From Calliopum simillimum (lineage: Eukaryota; Arthropoda; Insecta; Diptera; Lauxaniidae), in contig OX638370.1 in the NCBI GenBank assembly GCA_951812925.1, positions 34,653,948 to 34,717,947 on the forward strand: DNA of 64,000 nucleotides. The letters are read 5' to 3'. Both the position numbers and the translations under genes were made by a program. The first letter of the stretch is position 1. Every line of letters begins with the position of its first letter. The notes under the pieces are model-generated. The model had not been told where the DNA came from and made no database searches. It saw only the letters and a program-made list of their open reading frames with translations. Below, one piece after another: positions 32,668 through 45,339 of this stretch.

Positions 32668-32755
32668 AATCTTGCCAGAAACCGTACACGTGACTCCAGT
32701 TTTCTAATGAAAGAAAACGCGGTGCTTTAACCATTAGGCTATTGACACGGATAAA
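32668..32755 (-). repeat. tRNA-like A-box segment (SINE or pseudo-tRNA)
   Basis: Minus strand reads CCGTGTCAATAGCCTAATGG then TTAAAGCACCGCG. TAGCCTAATGG is a perfect A box. The expected B-box position holds only a degraded ACGGTTTCTGG. This is a tRNA-derived fragment, not a working tRNA. Confidence 0.5.
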
Positions 32756-32759
32756 CTTC

Positions 32760-33660
32760 ACTGTACAAGATCGCCATATGTATAGATCATAGGGCTCTCT
32801 AGCGCCGTCTGTTGTGAAAAATTGCCAAACGCTACCTACTATTAAAGCATGTCTGAAAACCAGAGTGTGTTACCAACTTAAAACCGAAAAACCGTCTTAC
32901 CGAACTTCTACCCTGTAAAAATTGATAATTGACAAACTTTGATCTTCGATATCTACAAACATGAGTTTTTCATTTAACGATTTCAAAATGCCATAACTCA
33001 GTCAGTTTTCTAGTGATCGAGCTGTCATTTTATTCATGCATTTTTAGAAAATGCAAGAAAATGGTTTATTATTTTGTGAAGATAAGGTACCTTTTCCACT
33101 GGACGGTCACATATGAAGAACTGGTTGGAAAGGCAAATAAGTTGCCTTTCTAACAATGATCTATTTGTTGAGATCAAATATAAAATATGTACACGCAAAA
33201 AGTGTTTTAAGTTGGTTGAATTATCTTTAGTCCAATATCAAGTGCGACCAAATCAGATGCTTATGGCTTGAGATATGACTTAGAAAGTGAGCTTGCCTTT
33301 GAAAAAATGGCGAAAAAAAATTCTAAAATTTATGTCTCCAAAACCTATTCATAAAAAATTTTTTTTTGTGCTTTTCGAGTTAAGGGAAACAGGATGCATC
33401 AGAAAAAAATAGTGGAATTCCATGTTAATTTTTTTTTTTTAAATATTGTGTAAACTAGTATAATTCTTCAGTGAAGCGAAATAATGCATTACAGTACAAA
33501 ACAAAAGCTAAAAGCGTAACAATTGGAAACTACGAGGAGGTTCATGTACAGCACAAAGTACACGGAGCAAACAAAAAAACTTCGTACCACTTTATTTCTA
33601 ATAAATTTTACCAGAATTTCGACTTAATATAGTAACAACTCATCAATAAAATAAAATTAT
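32760..33660. other. intron, nothing recognised
   Basis: AT-rich. No coding or transposon motif was recognised. Confidence 0.5.
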
Positions 33661-33661
33661 A

Positions 33662-34897
33662 GGGGAGGGGGGGGCTAGTGTGGACTGGGGGCTAGTGTGG
33701 ACAAGTTCAAATTCTCGCACCGTTTTGAATTTTTTGTTTCTGTTTTATATTTTTCAAGTTGGTATTTGCACTCTGCATCACCAAAAAAAAATTCATTTGT
33801 TGACAGTTCAGCTTTCCATGATAACGTGATCGAACGTGTTTTACGCAGCAAAAAGTAATTTTTTTGATGTTTCGTAATTTCAGTGATACTTTTAAACTAG
33901 GTATTCTTCTGCTGTAGTGTTAATGGATAATACAACTTAAAATAGTGTTTATTTAAGCCATTGAAATTATTTTTGAAGAACTTTACCGTAAGATTAAAAA
34001 AAAATATTTTTGTTTAAAAAGACATGAAGGGGCTAGTGTGGACAACTGAAATGGGGCTAGTGTGGACATGTCCGCAGCAGCTGAAATGACTCCAGAAATC
34101 GTCAGACCTTTTCTAAAAGCCGTTCCAAGAAAGTACGTTACTAAAAAGAAAGAACGACAGATTCACGTATCCCGATTTACCGGATACCAGCGAAATTTAC
34201 CGAAATGAAATAGTGGCAAAGCTGCCACAAGCACAACAACTGTCGGAAACATCGCGATCAGCAAGTTATATGAAGTTTGAAACAACATGGACAAAAAGTA
34301 TTTTATATTGGCCAAATTGTCACGGTCCACGGTTCTCAAGATTTCAACATTACGTTTCTAAAAAGAAAGAACGATAGATTCAAGTATCTCGATATACCGG
34401 ATACCAGCCAAATTCACCGAAATGAAATAGTGGCTAAGCTGCCACAAGCACAACAACTGCCGGGAACATCTCGATCAGCAAGTTATATGAAGTTTGATAT
34501 AAATTTCTCCAAATACAACATGGGATAGCAGTTAATCTTTTATTTGTAGTATTATTTGTATTACATCATTATTTTCTTGAATAAACATGTATCTGAACTC
34601 TTTTTTAACGTTTTTGTATGAATTAGCAAGGTTCCTATGGTGTCCACATTAGCCCCCAGTTAAATCAATGGTTGTCCACACTAGCCCCGTATAAGGGGCT
34701 AGTGTGGACAAATGTAAGCTTTTTTTAAAATGCATTAATAAAGCATTTATGAAGATAAAAAATCATAACTATTGATGCAATTATGAAGGCAAGAGGTATA
34801 AGTAATCGCTAAAAATTACTTTATTTCAAAAATGATATATTTACATATATAATTTTGTAATTATATAAAAATTGTCCACACTAGCCCCCCCCTCCCC
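33662..34897 (+). mobile_element. pogo-like DNA transposon, copy 2
   Basis: TA then GGGGAGGGGGGGGCTAGTGTGG at the left, and ..CTAGCCCCCCCCTCCCC then TA at the right. The GGGGCTAGTGTGGAC motif lies at 33671, 33688, 34029 and 34053 (plus), 34642 and 34674 (minus), 34695 (plus) and 34874 (minus). It encodes a broken transposase C-terminus: MTPEIVRPFLKAVPRKYVTK and, later, DFNITFLKRKNDRFKYLD with KFDINFSKYN. A segment of about 210 bp is duplicated inside (34187 and 34401 share AGCACAACAACTG and AGCAAGTTATATGAAG), which adds length over copy 1. Confidence 0.8.
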
Positions 34898-34899
34898 TA

Positions 34900-35205
34900 C
34901 CTTACTGTTTAGTAAGAATTTTCAAGTAATCATACAGTATAGTATTTTTTTGTAAAAATTAAAGTGATATTTACCTTACTGTAAAGTTAAAACATAAATA
35001 TTTTTACTAGAATTATAAAGTGACAATGGTTATACTTATGTAAATACATTTTTTTGGCGGAAAGTATAATTTACTCTACGTATAGGATAATATAGGCAAT
35101 TTAGAGTAAATATTACAATATTATTTCACTTATTTTTCTCCGTGTACTTTCTAAGTAAATGTTTATTTTAGCTAGTTTTTGTAAGAGGATTGATCAATAA
35201 GAAAA
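34900..35205. other. intron, nothing recognised
   Basis: AT-rich, with TTACTGTA-like words. No feature was recognised. Confidence 0.45.
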
Positions 35206-35209
35206 AGAA

Positions 35210-35410
35210 GAAGTAGAAATTAAGGCAACTTTTATTATGTATTATTTTCCAGCGTTATCTCCTTTTTGGTCAAAATAATTTTTACAGCGCCTCTACCATT
35301 CCATTTACCACTCTGGAGAATGCAATTTATCGATCTCTTCAAAATAAGCTTCTGCCTTATCGTTAATTTGATAATTTAAGTCTTTCCCCCGAGTCATATT
35401 TTGACATAAA
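35210..35410 (-). pseudogene. mariner-like transposase C-terminal relic 1
   Basis: Minus strand reads AEAYFEEIDKLHSPEW, then two stops and KNYFDQKGDNAG. It resembles the end of mariner-type transposases (AEAYFxxLxK ... CIxxxGDYVEK). It is short, stop-ridden and low in confidence. Confidence 0.4.
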
Positions 35411-35644
35411 AATATGGGGCTATCGTGCATCAAGTTTCCAGGAAATTTTCTTAAACTGCTATAGAGAATGCACGGCAGTCTGAGAAAATTCCCCGGGAAT
35501 ATTTATTCACGATAATACATAGTGTCGTGACAAAAAAAAGTACAGTACGGAACAAGAGCTTGATACATAGCAGACGAATGTAACTAATGGAAACTATTGT
35601 AAGAAGAGGTGTGTGTGTATAGCCTAAGGTACGTGCTAAGTAAA

Positions 35645-35890
35645 TGCTAGAAAATCAAGACGGTTTGTGTATGAGATTTGATCAATAAGCACCTGTGAAG
35701 AAGAAGAAATGAAAATGCAAAGCTTCTGACAATTTTTATTGTAACTTCCCTATAAAGTTTTTTTGTTGGTTGAAACACTTTTGCCAGTGTTTCTGTATTT
35801 TCGATATCCCCCAGCCAAACTCATCAAAATAATCTTTCCGTATCAGCGGCAACCTTCCCAATTGAGATAAATTCTTAAGCCTTCGTGCTA
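35645..35890 (-). pseudogene. mariner-like transposase C-terminal relic 2
   Basis: Minus strand reads DYFDEFGWGISKIQKHWQKC then FNQQKNFIGKL, a diverged parallel to relic 1 at 35210-35410. The flanking GATTTGATCAATAAG and AGAAGAAG also match, so the two are copies of one sequence. Confidence 0.4.
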
Positions 35891-36039
35891 TTTTTTTTTT
35901 TTTTTATACATTTATTGAGGAGCAGAAAAATGTCGCAGGGAGCCGTCCGTTGGATCAATTCGTAGCATGGTTAATATAATTTCGCCGAAATAATTCCGGA
36001 CAATTGCGGCATCCAACGGACCGACACCTATTTCGCACG

Positions 36040-36440
36040 TAACTTTTCATAAAACTAGAGTTTGCCTTGTGGTCGGAATCTGACCATTGCGATTTAGCTT
36101 TAAAAAGACCAGCCAACTGTTAACTCCATCAAAGAAATTCTTATCAGTATCCATGACTGTGCATATTCTCTCCATTAAGGCACATGGCACCGCTCACTTA
36201 ACAATATAATGGTCATGTTGTCGTTCCTTAGTGCTCACCCCATCTCCACGCCAAATTTCTTAAAAACCGATGCAGTGGCTTAGCCGTGACGGCGTTTTTT
36301 CCATTTAGCGGCGTGGTATCGCCTACTTTAAAAAAAAAAACAATGCACTGCTTCTCATCCAAACCTTTCCAACGAAAAAAAAAAATCAAGCGAATATGAC
36401 GAGATTTAGGCATGGAAACAGAGATTTCGTTTGGCTTTTT
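36040..36440 (-). repeat. dispersed repeat family R1, copy 2
   Basis: On the minus strand the block order matches 8170-8640: CAAACGAAATC, GCCACTGCAT, TTAAGAAATTTGG, GAGCACTAAGGAACGA, then ACAAGGCAAACTCTAG. Confidence 0.75.
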
Positions 36441-37700
36441 ATGTACAGATATTGATTGTGATCCGTATGAAAACGGCCTCTGATATTTCGCGTACTTCAG
36501 TGCGATCTACTTTCAGGCCCGTAACAACGGAGGATTTCGGGAATTTAAATCCCACGCAATTCTTTCTGGCAGATTGTATACAAGCACACTCGTAAGATTG
36601 TATTTTAGTTACGGTTTGATTGCAGTGCAGCAAAGTTAAATTATTGATTATTGAATAAAACTTGCTTGTCTTCTAAAGTAAAAATAAGACAATATTTTGG
36701 AACGAAAAGTGATATATTGTGAAGTGAAATAAGGACATTTCTTAAACTATTTCAATAAAGTGCAAGAAAAATGTTCTTTATGCACAAGTGAAAGTTTCTT
36801 TCCTCCCCTAAATCTTTCTGATACTTAAAATCGCATAAATTACAGGACACACGAAAACACTCCACATTCACTACTTAAAATGTGAAATATTGACTCCTTA
36901 AAAGTGGATATACATTGAAAAGAGAATAAAATGCCCCATTTTCTATGTGGCATATCATAGAAAATTCATGCTACAAAATTTGAAAAAAGCACCATACAAC
37001 GAATTTGTCAATAAATTATGTAATAAAAAATTGTTAACTGACAAAAACATTACTTGTTAGTTAGAACATGAAGAAGAACAAGAAATGGGCGAAAAGAAGG
37101 AAAAATGGCGCACACAATGTTCCAGAAAGCAAAAAAAATGGCATAGATAGAACATCATTGGAGCGGGAGCAGCGCGCTATTAAAATATCAATCAATTTTG
37201 TATGGGGAATTTTATACTAACAATCGAAAAATAAAAAAAAAGAAACAAAATACTATAAAATCCCGCTTAAAAAAAGAGCGTAGGACGACTATCTGCTGTA
37301 TCCTTAACAGAAAATTAGGAAAAATAAAATGAAACAAAATTAGATGAAAATGTAAAGAATACAAATTTGCTCATACTTTCTTCATTTGATGAGGATTTAA
37401 AAATAACGCTGCCACGTAAAGAAAAGTTACAATTTAATTGCCTTCCAATGATCCTTCAAAAACAAACTTTCTTCCTTAATTACCAATAAAATATTTTTCT
37501 AGATTATATAGGTACTTATTTACAGTTTGATATTTTGTGCAGTTTCATAACTTTATAAGACAAAAAATATTTGATTAGGTCCGCTCACAATGAATTTAAA
37601 ATGTTATTTTGTATGAGCGTTATACCATGCCTCATCATCCAAATTTGTTCTGCTTCAAAACTTTTCCTTGTTTGAGTCCAATATGGTTGGATTACTATAA
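36441..37700. other. intron, nothing recognised
   Basis: AT-rich sequence with scattered A runs. No feature was recognised. Confidence 0.5.
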
Positions 37701-37705
37701 GTACT

Positions 37706-38516
37706 ATACAGGGTGTATCGCATAAGGTTACGAAGCTTCTGGGAAGTGATACAGGAGGAGGGGTTAGTTATAGGGTTGAAACTAATTATCTGACTTATTT
37801 TAGAAAAAAAAATTTCTTGGATAACCCTAGTGTTTCAGAGAAAAATTTTTTTCTAGGAAACTTTAAGCTAATTGTATGAGCTTTTTAAAAATATATTTAG
37901 TTTATAAGGTTTTAAAGGATTTCGCAAAGTTTTGGACCTTTAAATATGATATTTTTAATTTTTTTTCCTAACTTTTGACTTTGGCGACCATTTTATTATG
38001 GAAAAGATGTAATTAACGTATCTTTTTATAAATTTTTTTGAAATTCCCGTTAAATTTTCCTTAATTCGGTAGTACATTTGTCATACCAACTTTTTAGTTT
38101 GAGGTCAAAAAAAAAAAAAAATAATTTTCTATGTAGCACTCGGATTACTCGCATGCCTTTCGCTGCATATGATGTGCGCGCTTCATGCGCTGCCCTTTAT
38201 CTACTAGAGACTTCAAACGGATTGTTCTTGAAAAGTATTTTTTTCTAACCTTAATTTAAAAAGTTGGTATGACAAATGCACCACTGAATTTAAGGAAATT
38301 TAACGTGGATTCCGGAAAAAATTATAAAAGAATATGTTAATAGGACCTTTTTCATACTAAAATGGCCGCCAAAGTCAAAAATTTGGTAAAAAAATTTAAA
38401 ATCAACTTTAAAGGTCCAGAACTTTCCTAAATCTTTTTAAACCCTCTTCCTAAATCTTTTTAAACCCTCTTCCAGAAGCTTTGTAAGCTTATGTGACATA
38501 CTCTATATAAAGTAAT
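37706..38516. mobile_element. inverted-repeat element of about 0.8 kb
   Basis: ACAGGGTGTATCGCATAAGG at the left pairs with an inverse near 38480-38515 (CTTATGTGACATACTCT). Inner blocks also mirror: CTTTGGCGACCATTTTA with AAATGGCCGCCAAAG, and TTGTCATACCAACTTTT with AAAAGTTGGTATGACAAA. The centre is near 38150. A fragment relative lies near 47030-47120. No coding sequence was seen. Confidence 0.75.
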
Positions 38517-38639
38517 CGATTTAAAAATTATATCCTGGTAAAACTATTACTTTTGATATGATAACATATGTGGGCAGAAGTTTCCTTTACAATAAATTGT
38601 TTTTTATGTGGAGAAAAGTTTTCCTTTTCAAACATTTCC

Positions 38640-38940
38640 TAATGATGTCACGCCTTATATTACGTTTCCCCGCTGGAGATTAAGCTGTGACGAGATTCAT
38701 AAATCACATTGTTAAATCCTTCCCGTTTCTACCGGCCGTAATAGATTTATTTTTGACAGTAAATTTCATAAGCGAGAATACTTCCTTCAATTAACTTTTT
38801 TTAAATGACATTTAATACCAAATATCAAGTAACGAAAATAGCCAAAATCGGTAGCCCTGTTGAGATTTATACGAAGATTTAAAATAAATCTCGTCAGAAG
38901 TAATAGAATTATGGTAAATCATGAGGGTTACAACGAGATT
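38640..38940. repeat. dispersed repeat (AAATCTCGTC-type), copy 2
   Basis: Contains CGCTGGAGATTAAGCTGTGACGAG and TTGAGATTTATACGAAG, then GATTTAAAATAAATCTCGTC, as at 1209-1790. Confidence 0.55.
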
Positions 38941-40690
38941 TAGATTGATTATTCGCAAATGTGGACAAAAGCTTAGCTGTATTTGTATTTGCCGATTTCT
39001 CTTATGTATAATTTTTTTCTATTTATCCATTCGAGTTCCTTTTATACAACTGTGTAGTGTAAATTTTCAATGAAAAGTTATAAAAAAATTGCCAAGTTGT
39101 ATTTTCTTGAGATAAAGGAAAACGGATATGAAAATGTTCTCCTCGCACATGTACACAGAACAACGAAAAATTGCAGATGAAATAAATTTGTTCATGCGAA
39201 ATGAAATTTAATGAAAAATCGCCAATGTGAGTTGCGTCAGTTTGACTTGAAAAGGTTTCGTTGCAGCACAGTCGGTCGCCACATGGTTGATTTATCATTC
39301 TTTCCGTATTAAAAATGAAATGGACTTGGCGGTGGAGGGAGGGGGTGAGAATGAGAAACTTGAAAGCATGAAATGCGCCAATTTGCAAGCTGACAGAAAC
39401 AGTAGATTGACCTGGCATGACAAAGGTTCACTTGGGTTAAGTTTGAGATCTAGTGTAGCTAAGGGGATGAAGTATATATGCAAGAAGTTGAGCAAACTTC
39501 TATCATTTCTACTTTTTCTTCTTTATTTAAAAAAGCTAACATTTTTGATTTTTCATAAATTTTGCATGTGAAGAGATTCCCTAAGCATTTCGTCGTTTTT
39601 TACAATACCCTTAAAAATTTGCTTTGGACTAAGATGATCAAGGAGTCATTGAAAATCTCAATATATACAAAGCATCTGAGCCTCAGGAGTTTTTAGTTCC
39701 TGTGTTATTATTTTATTCACTCTACTTGACCATCTCTGTTCGGTATCTTTTCTGATGTGATAATATCGGGCATATACAATTCATCCATCCTCGGTGTCTA
39801 GCAAGTACCTCCAACTCTCCATCAAACATTTCCCGAGTTCACGTTTTTCTTGTTCTACCGCAATAAATTCATACGCCTTTCTTCTTTGTTTCTTCTCGGA
39901 GCTTAGAGCCTACTCGAAACTCTTTCATCTTGCACGGAGACTAATTTGTACCTTCAGTTCTGTCTTGGAAATTTTTCTGATTCACTTACTTCTCGTTCAG
40001 TTACTACAACAGTGACATTTTTCCATAATGCTGGATGGTTTCCGATGTTCAGAAAGTGCCCAAAAAAGACGAGACCATCAATATTTAGTGAAAGTATTTA
40101 AGATTACGATGGGCTTTCTATCTGTATTGCGAAAGACGGTTTAGTAAACCATGAATATTGGAGTTCTTCAGGGTACTTCTATTCAATCCTCAAGTATGCT
40201 TTACTTAATTGATCGCTTCTTCTTATCCTGAAACTCTTAAGAAAAAGATAAAGGCAAATCACGTTGGTTTCAATTAAATGAGAATTATTCTCAACTTTGC
40301 ATATTTCCTGGAATGACTGCGTATAGTGATAAGCGATATAGGGTACCATTTAAAGCGTTGATTTTCTTTATTTTTGGATTCATACTTAATAAGGAGTTTG
40401 CTCTGTGTAACGCGGCATATAATTTTTCAGAGTAGATCTGAGGACAATGCATTTAAATTATCAGATCTGCCTTCAATTGAGATCACTCCTAATATGGGAG
40501 TTAAACGCCTCAAAAATCACAGATGCTACAGCATACTTCAACCGCTACTAAATAGGTTTAGCTTTATACTTGAAATAAGGAATGTACTGATTACTAAGCC
40601 GTCCTTTTCGAATTCCAGGACGAGGCCTTTATCTAAGATATTGTAAAGAGCAATAAGAAAGAGTATTTGTAGAATTTTTTCTCGATGATT
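38941..40690. other. intron, nothing recognised
   Basis: Short open frames on both strands (for example 39023-39418 minus and 40374-40646 plus) show no recognisable domain. No splice-supported gene was seen. Confidence 0.45.
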
Positions 40691-40699
40691 CAGTGTTAC

Positions 40700-41640
40700 T
40701 TACCCTTAACTGGCTAGTTATTTTAAAGTTCATTGCCTGAAAGTCTGCGGATATTTTTGTAAAAGTGTCTGATGTCTTTTAATTTTGTTCTTCTTCGATC
40801 ATTCAGTATTTCTTGTTTGCGAGGTAGTTCCCTTCTTACCCTTAATTGGTTAGTTCTTTTAGAGTTTCTTGCCTGAAAGTCTGCGGATAGTTCCGTGAAA
40901 GATGCCCTTCTTATCTTACCCTTAACTGGCCAGTTCTTTAAGAGTTTCTTGCCTAAAAGTCTGCGAATAGTTTCGTAAGCTCTCTGATATCTTATAACTC
41001 GGTTTTTCTTATGATATTATTGCACCTTTTTCTTGACCATTCAGTGTTTCTTGCTTGCGAGGAGTACCCTTTCCTTCTTACCCTCAACTGGACAGTTCTT
41101 TCAGAGTTTTTTGTCAGAAAGTCTGCGGAAAGCTCCGTGAAAAATGTCCTTCTTATCTTACCCTTAACTGGCCTGTTCTTTAAGAGTTTCTTGCCTAAAA
41201 GTTGGCAAATAGTTTCGTAAACTGTCTGATATATTATAGTTTGGTTTTTCTTATGATATCATTGCACCTTTTTCTTGACCATTCACTGTTTCTTGTTTGC
41301 GAGAAGTAACCTTTCCTTCTTATCCTTATCTGGACAGTTCTTTCAGAGTTTCTTGTCAGAAAGTCTGCGGATAGTTTTGTGAAAGATGTCCTTCTTATCT
41401 AACTCTTAACTGGCCAGTTCTTTAAAAATTTCTAGCTTGAAAGTCTGCGGATAGTTTCGCAAACTGTCTGATATCTTATAATTCGGTTTTTCTTACGATA
41501 TTATTGCATCTTTTTCTCAACCATTCAGTGTTTTTTGTTTGCGAGGCAGTACCTTTTTCTTCTTACCCTCAACCGGACAGTTCTTTCAGAGTTTCTTGCC
41601 AGAAAGTCTGCGGATAGTTCCGTGAAAGTGTCTGATGTCT
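40700..41640 (+). repeat. about 240-bp minisatellite
   Basis: About four units mark themselves with TTTCTTGTTTGCGAG near 40808, 41047, 41289 and 41532. Each unit holds two related blocks of about 100 bp: CTGG(C/A)CAGTTCTTT..AGAGTTTCTTGCC and GAAAGTCTGCGGATAGTT. Confidence 0.9.
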
Positions 41641-41699
41641 TACCTTTTTTGCTTATGAGGTCATTAAACTTTTCTTTTATATTGTATTTGATATGGTCG

Positions 41700-42090
41700 C
41701 ATGACTAGTGATGAACAAACCAAGACCAAGACCATTGAAGTCTTAGACTTTCACCTTGGACACTGATTCCCGTTCTTTGTCTTGAAAAAATTTCAAAAGA
41801 GTGTTGATTCTGCAAACTTTTAGAACCTTTTTTTTTCAAAGCAATTTACTTTATAAAATGCCAAATTCCGTATTTAGAGATGGTTTTGTGTTCAAAAGGG
41901 GTCGTGACACCCCAATTAATTGTGAATGACTAAGACCAAATAAGAGTCTTGGTCGTGATAATCATCGTTACCAAGACCGAGACCATAGCAGTCGTATTTT
42001 TGAAATTATATCAGCGTTTTGGACTTGGTTTTGGTTCCAAAATATTACCAAGACCAAAACCAAGGCTCTAGACCCTGACTAATGTAGCTT
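41700..42090. repeat. GACCAA hexamer-rich repeat, family R2 copy 2
   Basis: GTGATGAACAAACCAAGACC, GAGTCTTGGTCGTGATAATC and ATTACCAAGACCAAAACCAA show the same composition and order as 10430-10910. Confidence 0.7.
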
Positions 42091-43620
42091 ATTACTATGC
42101 ATGATTTCCTTACTGAGAAATTTGTTTCTTCTTCGCGGTGTGATACACAAATGATTGGTTTTTAACTGCTGTAGGGCTTCTAAAGGTCCGGTCAAATATT
42201 GGTTACTCGGAGTAGCCTGCTTTGCGTTTGGTAGACGTTCTTAGTCCTTGAACTTAGCTGATGTCGTTGAAAAAAATGGAGTAATGATTTTTTTCAAGTC
42301 GAGTGAGAAACGAAGTCGTTGCCACCCTAATGTTGCGGTAGCTACTTTCAAACGAAGCATCCTTTTTTTCCAGTTGCTACATAATAAAATGTGGTAATTT
42401 TCATTATTTCAACACAAAGAATGTGAATTTGATGGCCTTTGCACTGGCACGTAAACGGTACCCTTTGAATAATGCCAGATTTTTTTAAATTTTCTTCTTG
42501 TTGGGGTTGCCACAAAATGACAACAAGCTGACAGGTAGTTTACGCTGATTCGCGAAAGTGAAATGCGTGCGGGGTCGGTCGTTGCTTCCTTATGCTGTGG
42601 AGGAAGGATGTTGGCGGTTGTTTGTTTGGTTTCACAAGGTTTTATATTTTTGGGTGGTCCCAGACCAGTGCTACCTTTGCTTGCATATTTTTTTCTTTTT
42701 TCAATTCTCATTCTCATATAAGTATGCAAATTAGCTAAAAAAGTTGAAAGTGCGGAAAGCAAAATGCGCTCTCAAGTTTGCGAGCATGATTTATGAGTTG
42801 TCAGTGGAAAATGTTGCCAGCAGCACTATATCTTTTTTTACGTATATTGTTCCTTGTTGTTGTTTTGCACTTTGTATGGAATACGTGATATTTTGGTTGA
42901 AATCACGCTGTGCTGAATTGTGAATGTTGTGACTATGGTTGCCTACAGACCATGGACTATGGACCATTCTTGGTAATTATGACATCCGGCGCGCAATCTT
43001 GCAAAATTTATGTCTAAAAAATAGGAAGCCATAAGGACATAAAAAATACATAAAAGCGAAAAAAGTTTCTTTTTTGTTACGGCGAAAAAGAAAATTTTCA
43101 AGTCAACTGCGTATGGTAGGCAGAAATTAAATTTCTTTTAACAGTTTTGGTTAAAAACTTTCCAAAAAGACAGACAAGCAAAGTTTTTTTTACCGTACAC
43201 AATTAGTTTTTAGCAAAAGTTCTTCGACACAATGCAGGCGAAAAGCGCAAAGCAAACAAACAAATACAACACAACATGAAAGCAATAGGAAAGAAAACAA
43301 ATTTTCACAACAAAAAAAGAAAGAAAAAGAGTAAACAAAGAGCGTTTTTGTTGGCAAAGAGTCTACAAATAGCACAGGAGTTGAGAATACGTAATTGAAC
43401 CGTACAATAAACAGTGAAAAATAAAAGTTTCGAATGCGTTGGCTGACTGTCTGGCTGGCAGGCATCTTCTTATGCGTGTTGCCGTTGCAATTTAAAGCTT
43501 TCAATTGCTTTGTAGACTTTTAAAGTGTACAAAGCTTTGGTTACAGTGCGAGTAGTTGAACTTTAAGCGGTTTCCTTAATGTTGGACACTTGATAGCACA
43601 ATTTATTTGTTCCAAGACTG
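42091..43620. other. intron, nothing recognised
   Basis: Somewhat less AT-rich than its surroundings near 42540-42660. A 117-codon minus-strand open frame (42409-42762) has no recognisable motif. Confidence 0.45.
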
Positions 43621-43917
43621 ATGCTGCTGTTTGGTAAGTGTTCGAGCGCAAAATATTTAGAAAAGCCTTTAGCCATGCCCGCGTTGATGAAGACTACCGC
43701 TTACGGTGGCATTACAAGTCATATTCTACATATGTTGACCCAGTTAAGAGTCTCAATGTTCAGCAACTATGATGGTTTGAATATACATAGAGTACGGGCA
43801 AAAAAGATCCAGCGCGAAGGAAAAGAAGAAAGTTTGGCCTTCACTTTGATAGAGGGACTAGATGGAAAACATTTTGGCTATACTTGTGATGTCCAGAAGA
43901 TTGACATAGGATAAAAG
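43621..43917 (+). other. unrecognised 97-codon open frame
   Basis: An ATG-initiated frame with fairly even amino-acid composition and a charged middle (VRAKKIQREGKEES). I recognise no family. No signal peptide, no clear promoter and no repeat explain it. It could be a fragment of an old mobile element or chance. Confidence 0.2.
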
Positions 43918-45335
43918 CGCTTGAAGAGGAATATTGTGAAAGAGCATTATACGGTAATAGAGTGGTGATGACCAATTTTTAAATAAGTCAGTCCTTTATC
44001 TTCATAATTCCGCCACCTTTTTCTTCTTGTAACTCGTTGGAAAAGCTTATGAATAAAATAAAACGTTTCCATCGAATGCGATCTGCCACCATGACTTTCC
44101 AGTTTTTTGGATTTCATTCTCCAACGGCTATTTTCTGGTGACTTTTGACCTACGACGTCATCTAGTTTCTATAGGATGCCAATCAAGTGTTCTTCGATAT
44201 ATTTTTTGAAGCTTAATCTGGTTTGCTATGGGTGTCAAATTGCATTCTGGAAGCGAACGTCGCACTGTGGCGAAATCCAAAAATTTTAGTTTAGTGTGGA
44301 TTTAAAAAAATGGTTTTCAATTAATGCATTTTTACATATAATTTCATGAATACTTTAAAGTTCTAGATGTGCAAATAGCTATTTTTGCGCCTCTATATTG
44401 TTTTTCAAGTCCTTGATTCGTAAGATTTGAGGCAAAAACCAGAAAAATAAGTTAAATTTAAAAATTTCTTTTTAAAACTTGAGTTAAGGGGCTTCCATAA
44501 TTTTGCCGATTTAAAAAAATTCTAGCCCACTGTGCGCCGATCTGCTGACAGCACAAATTCAAGCTGCAAATCTGATAAGATCGAGCCAATATGAATGAAT
44601 CTTCAAAGAAATTCCAAAGAAGGTGACTTCTCGCTATACCAGAAGCACAATGCAATGGTTTTATGAACCCGATTCAAAGAACTGACAAATATCTTTCTTG
44701 GTGTATTCAACTCGAAATTGAATCCTCTTTATCAGTAGTAACAGGGAGATTTTTCCAAACGGTTCGTGTAGTGATTTCATACGTACCCTATGCAACCCAA
44801 CCTGAAACGGATAAATGAGTGAAATGGAAGACTTTGCTTCGCTAAACTTTATCTTGACCGACAACAGTACCTACCAGTTTTGCTAAATTACATCTGAAAT
44901 CCAATGAATGCCTTACCAAAGAATATTAAACTCCACCAAATCATTGTAAAAGTTTGTTCAAAGGTTACGGAGGTTTATTGTCACCAATCCTGATTTTGAT
45001 ACGAGCTACTGGAAGATCTTTTCAGCAAAGATCTTGACTTTACTTATCGTATTATTGAATGAATTTTCACTGAATGCTGGAAAGATCTTACGTTTGAATA
45101 TGATTATGCCTGATAATATACGCTACCTCACCACCATGCTCTCTGGAATGGCGGCAAAACTTTGCGATGTCAGTACTATTTTGGTATAGGTAGGCCGTTT
45201 AACCGATTTTCACATTAGTTATGACTATCAAGCATATAAGCGGTTAACAAACTTTGCTGAATTGGACAGTGCAATGTTACTTAGTGGTAGTACTTATGAA
45301 GACATTGACGTCCTTCAACGCATTATTAAAATTTG
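43918..45335. other. intron, nothing recognised
   Basis: No exon or element was recognised. Stretches with mixed composition could be decayed element sequence. Confidence 0.4.
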
Positions 45336-45339
45336 ATGG

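Noticed and set aside
39023..39571. Overlapping open frames of 94-131 codons on both strands.
   Set aside because: No recognisable domain. Such lengths occur by chance in 64 kb of AT-rich DNA.
42409..42762. 117-codon minus-strand open frame.
   Set aside because: No motif, signal peptide or splice context, and the composition is like surrounding intron.
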